From positions 1 to 8,848 of the forward strand of contig JAGHYP010000107.1 of assembly GCA_017743585.1 (NCBI GenBank): a DNA stretch of 8,848 nucleotides, in the 5' to 3' direction. Below are positions 7,621 to 8,848 of this stretch, piece by piece (positions within the stretch are counted from its first letter, which is position 1; each line of letters starts with the position of its first letter). The stretch is from Chloroflexota bacterium (GTDB lineage: Bacteria; Chloroflexota; Anaerolineae; Aggregatilineales; UBA2796). The translations under genes and the position numbers were made by a program. Under the pieces are notes generated by a model. The model did no database searches and was not told where the DNA came from. It saw only the letters and a program-made list of their open reading frames with translations.

Positions 7621-7629
7621 TTTTGCGCC

Positions 7630-7833
7630 ATGACAACTCAGCTACAGTCGGTCATCACTTGCCCTGAGTGCGGCTTCGCTAAGGAAGAGACCATGCCGAC
7701 GGATCGCTGCCAAATCTTATACACTTGCACCAGCTGCGGCGCGCGCTTGCGTCCTAAGCCGGGCGACTGTTGCGTGTATTGCTCATATGGCAGCGTTGAA
7801 TGCCCTCCCAAGCAAGCCGAGGAAGAGGACTAG
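7630..7833 (+). CDS. Small GDCCVxC-domain protein (Cys form of a (seleno)protein family)
   Basis: A 67-residue Cys-rich protein. It contains CPECG (11-15), Cys27, CTSCG (33-37), and then the signature GDCCVYCSYGSVECPP (45-60) with Cys47, Cys48, Cys51 and Cys58. The first two CxxC pairs would make a zinc ribbon; the GDCCVxC motif would be a separate redox or metal/thiol site. This matches the family named in databases GDCCVxC domain-containing (seleno)protein, in which some members carry selenocysteine; here every site is a normal Cys codon and no in-frame TGA is seen. The function is unknown. It follows the PLP enzyme after 25 bases, and its stop codon shares CTAG with the stop of the converging DsrE-like gene. 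The C-terminal tail is acidic (EEED). Confidence 0.88.
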   Translation: MTTQLQSVITCPECGFAKEETMPTDRCQILYTCTSCGARLRPKPGDCCVYCSYGSVECPPKQAEEED

Positions 7834-8195
7834 AGCGTGATCACTTGGTCAGGCGGGTTGTCGCTGAACGCTCGGTAGAGATCAGGGAAGCAACCGACCT
7901 GCACATGCGGGACAGTGCCGTACGGCGTGCAATTTCCGACTTCGCCTTGCGCCAAGCCGCGCTCTAGCGCGCACTGATCGCACATCATCAGCAAGATGTT
8001 TTGCTGCTCAGCCACGCGCGAGAGCCGCTCGCCCATCGGGTCACCTTTCCGCAGCAGGTAGGTGTTATCATCGAAGAAGAACATGCCAACCACTTCGGCG
8101 CCGTGCGTGCCGCTCTCCAGTTGCGGCAGGATCATCTTGCCCAGCTTGTAACTGGCAGTATGTCCAGAGGTTGAGAACACATAGGCAACTTTCAT
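7830..8195 (-). CDS. DsrE-like small protein, resembles SaoD
   Basis: A 121-residue cytoplasmic protein of the DsrE/DsrF-like fold, a group that carries or relays sulfur on cysteines. The N-terminus MKVAYVFSTSGHTASYKLGKM gives the first strand and loop, and GMFFFDDNTYLLRKGDP (37-53) follows. MCDQC (71-75) forms a CxxC motif, and there are further cysteines at 89 and 102 (VGCFPDLY). The C-terminus PPDQVITL is typical. From memory the whole pattern is close to the DsrE-related protein SaoD, named from a set of anaerobe genes (Sao) that includes selenoproteins; this was not searched. The start is ATG 8195, with GAGGAG at 8207-8212. It has a near-consensus promoter with an operator-like palindrome upstream and converges on the GDCCVxC gene. 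Which molecule it carries is unknown. Confidence 0.83.
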   Translation of the reverse strand: MKVAYVFSTSGHTASYKLGKMILPQLESGTHGAEVVGMFFFDDNTYLLRKGDPMGERLSRVAEQQNILLMMCDQCALERGLAQGEVGNCTPYGTVPHVQVGCFPDLYRAFSDNPPDQVITL

Positions 8196-8236
8196 CTCGT
8201 CTCGATCTCCTCATCAAAGCTGGTAGAACGGGCAAG

Positions 8237-8253
8237 ATGATACCAAGTATCAT
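8237..8253. promoter_or_regulatory. Operator-like perfect palindrome over the -10 box
   Basis: ATGATAC-CAA-GTATCAT is a perfect 7-base inverted repeat with a 3-base centre. It covers the -10 element and part of the spacer of the DsrE-like gene promoter, the usual place for a repressor to block RNA polymerase. There is no T-run after it and the arms are AT-rich, so it is not a terminator. The regulator is not in the window and the motif does not match one I can name. Confidence 0.6.
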
Positions 8254-8265
8254 TTGTTTTGTCAA
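8237..8265 (-). promoter_or_regulatory. Strong promoter of the DsrE-like gene
   Basis: On the minus strand TTGACA (8260-8265, perfect) and TATCAT (8237-8242, 5 of 6) are separated by an ideal 17 bases. It is the best promoter match in the window. The predicted leader before ATG 8195 is about 35 bases. The -35 box sits only 3 bases after the stop codon of the LeuC-like gene. Confidence 0.7.
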
Positions 8266-8268
8266 GTT

Positions 8269-8829
8269 TCAGAGCGATGCTGGATCAGTGATGACGCCTG
8301 TCACGGCGCTGGCAGCTACCACAGCAGGATTGGCGAGGTAGATCGGCGCGCCGGCAGTTCCCATGCGCCCGCGAAAGTTGCGATTGGCGCTGCTGATGGT
8401 CACTTCATCGGGCGCAGGGATGCCCATGTGATTGCCCATGCACGGACCGCAGCCCGGAACACCGATCATCGCGCCCGCCTCGACGAAAGTCTGGATGTAG
8501 CCGAGCCGCAAGGCTGCCTTCAGCACCTCGCTCGAGGCGGGGATCACCAGCAGGCGCGTGCCTGCCGCCACTTTGCGCCCCCTGAGGACAGCCGCCGCAG
8601 CGGCGAGGTCTTCCAGCCGACCGTTTGTGCAAGTGCCGATGAAGGCTTGCTGCACAGGCGTACCAGCCACAGCTGAGAGCGGCTTGACGTTATCGGGGCT
8701 ATCGGGGCAGGCAACCATCGGCTCGAGGTGCGTCACATCGTAGTGATACACGGCGGCATACTCGGCGTCAGGGTCGGGATAGACGGGCGTGTATGGACGG
8801 CGCGCGCGCGGCGCGAGATAATCGAAGAT
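8269..8829 (-). CDS. 3-isopropylmalate dehydratase large subunit / homoaconitase-type protein, N-terminus cut off
   Basis: C-terminal 186 residues of an aconitase-superfamily hydro-lyase large subunit, which carries a 4Fe-4S cluster. GTCTNGR (66-71 of the fragment, Cys67) and PGCGPCMG (125-132, Cys127 and Cys130) supply the three cluster ligands. SSANRNFRGRMG (146-157) is the substrate-binding segment. HLEPMVACPDSPDNVKP (34-50) fits the shorter LeuC/HacA branch of about 420 residues, so a little over half is missing. Isopropylmalate isomerisation in leucine synthesis is the most likely job; homoaconitate or methyl-malate-type substrates in the same branch cannot be excluded, so no symbol is given. 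The frame happens to continue through the adapter, which adds a false MYKRQ start. The stop TGA at 8269-8271 is immediately followed by the promoter of the DsrE-like gene. Confidence 0.93.
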   Translation of the reverse strand: MFDYLAPRARRPYTPVYPDPDAEYAAVYHYDVTHLEPMVACPDSPDNVKPLSAVAGTPVQQAFIGTCTNGRLEDLAAAAAVLRGRKVAAGTRLLVIPASSEVLKAALRLGYIQTFVEAGAMIGVPGCGPCMGNHMGIPAPDEVTISSANRNFRGRMGTAGAPIYLANPAVVAASAVTGVITDPASL

Positions 8830-8848
8830 CTGTCTCTTATACACATCT
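8830..8848. other. Tn5/Nextera mosaic-end adapter (right end)
   Basis: The last 19 bases read CTGTCTCTTATACACATCT, the exact reverse complement of the first 19. It is library adapter. The genomic part of the LeuC-like gene begins at 8829. Confidence 0.98.

Noticed and set aside
7495..7629. 45-residue N-terminal extension of the GDCCVxC protein
   Set aside because: It overlaps the PLP enzyme in another frame; ATG 7630 with GGCGAGG upstream gives the usual compact protein.
7764..7810. Selenocysteine in the GDCCVxC motif
   Set aside because: All relevant codons are TGT or TGC and no in-frame TGA occurs, so this is the cysteine form.
1..8848. Terminal inverted repeats marking the whole window as a transposon
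   Set aside because: The repeats are the commercial Tn5 mosaic end; there is no transposase, and both flanking genes are cut.

Overview
The window looks like one metagenomic fragment of roughly 60% GC from a bacterium, most likely a member of Chloroflexota. That assignment rests on the style of the glutamyl-tRNA synthetase and of the secreted SH3b plus glycosidase protein, recognised from memory and not searched. Both extreme ends carry the 19-base Tn5/Nextera mosaic end in inverted orientation (1-19 and 8830-8848). These are library adapter, not genome, and the outermost genes are cut by them.

Left block, minus strand: a short-chain dehydrogenase/reductase (20-775, missing its C-terminus) lies downstream of gltX, glutamyl-tRNA synthetase (851-2338). 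A 137-base divergent region (2339-2475) holds two back-to-back promoters, each with a perfect TATAAT box, one driving gltX leftwards and one driving the plus-strand genes rightwards.

Middle block, plus strand: a secreted protein with a signal peptide, an SH3b domain, a Pro/Ala/Gly linker and a clan GH-A-like glycosidase domain (2476-3843); a 749-residue DUF5682-family protein (3876-6125), a family known from MoxR ATPase/VWA neighbourhoods; a fold-type II PLP enzyme with an unusual lysine motif (6216-7604); and a 67-residue Cys-rich GDCCVxC protein (7630-7833). The first two are probably cotranscribed, as are the last two.

Right block, minus strand: a small DsrE-like protein resembling SaoD (7830-8195) converges on the GDCCVxC gene, and their stop codons share the four bases CTAG. 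It has the strongest promoter in the window (TTGACA, 17 bases, TATCAT), with a perfect 17-base palindrome over the -10 box that looks like an operator. Upstream of it is the C-terminal part of a LeuC/homoaconitase-type hydro-lyase (8269-8829), cut by the adapter.

The part most worth following is the right-hand cluster: PLP enzyme, GDCCVxC protein and an operator-controlled SaoD-like protein. It could be a thiol, sulfur or selenium-handling module; that is inference. The DUF5682 gene without visible MoxR or VWA partners is the second point of interest. No RNA genes, insertion sequences, CRISPR arrays or convincing intrinsic terminators were seen, and no gene-free stretch exceeds 137 bases.
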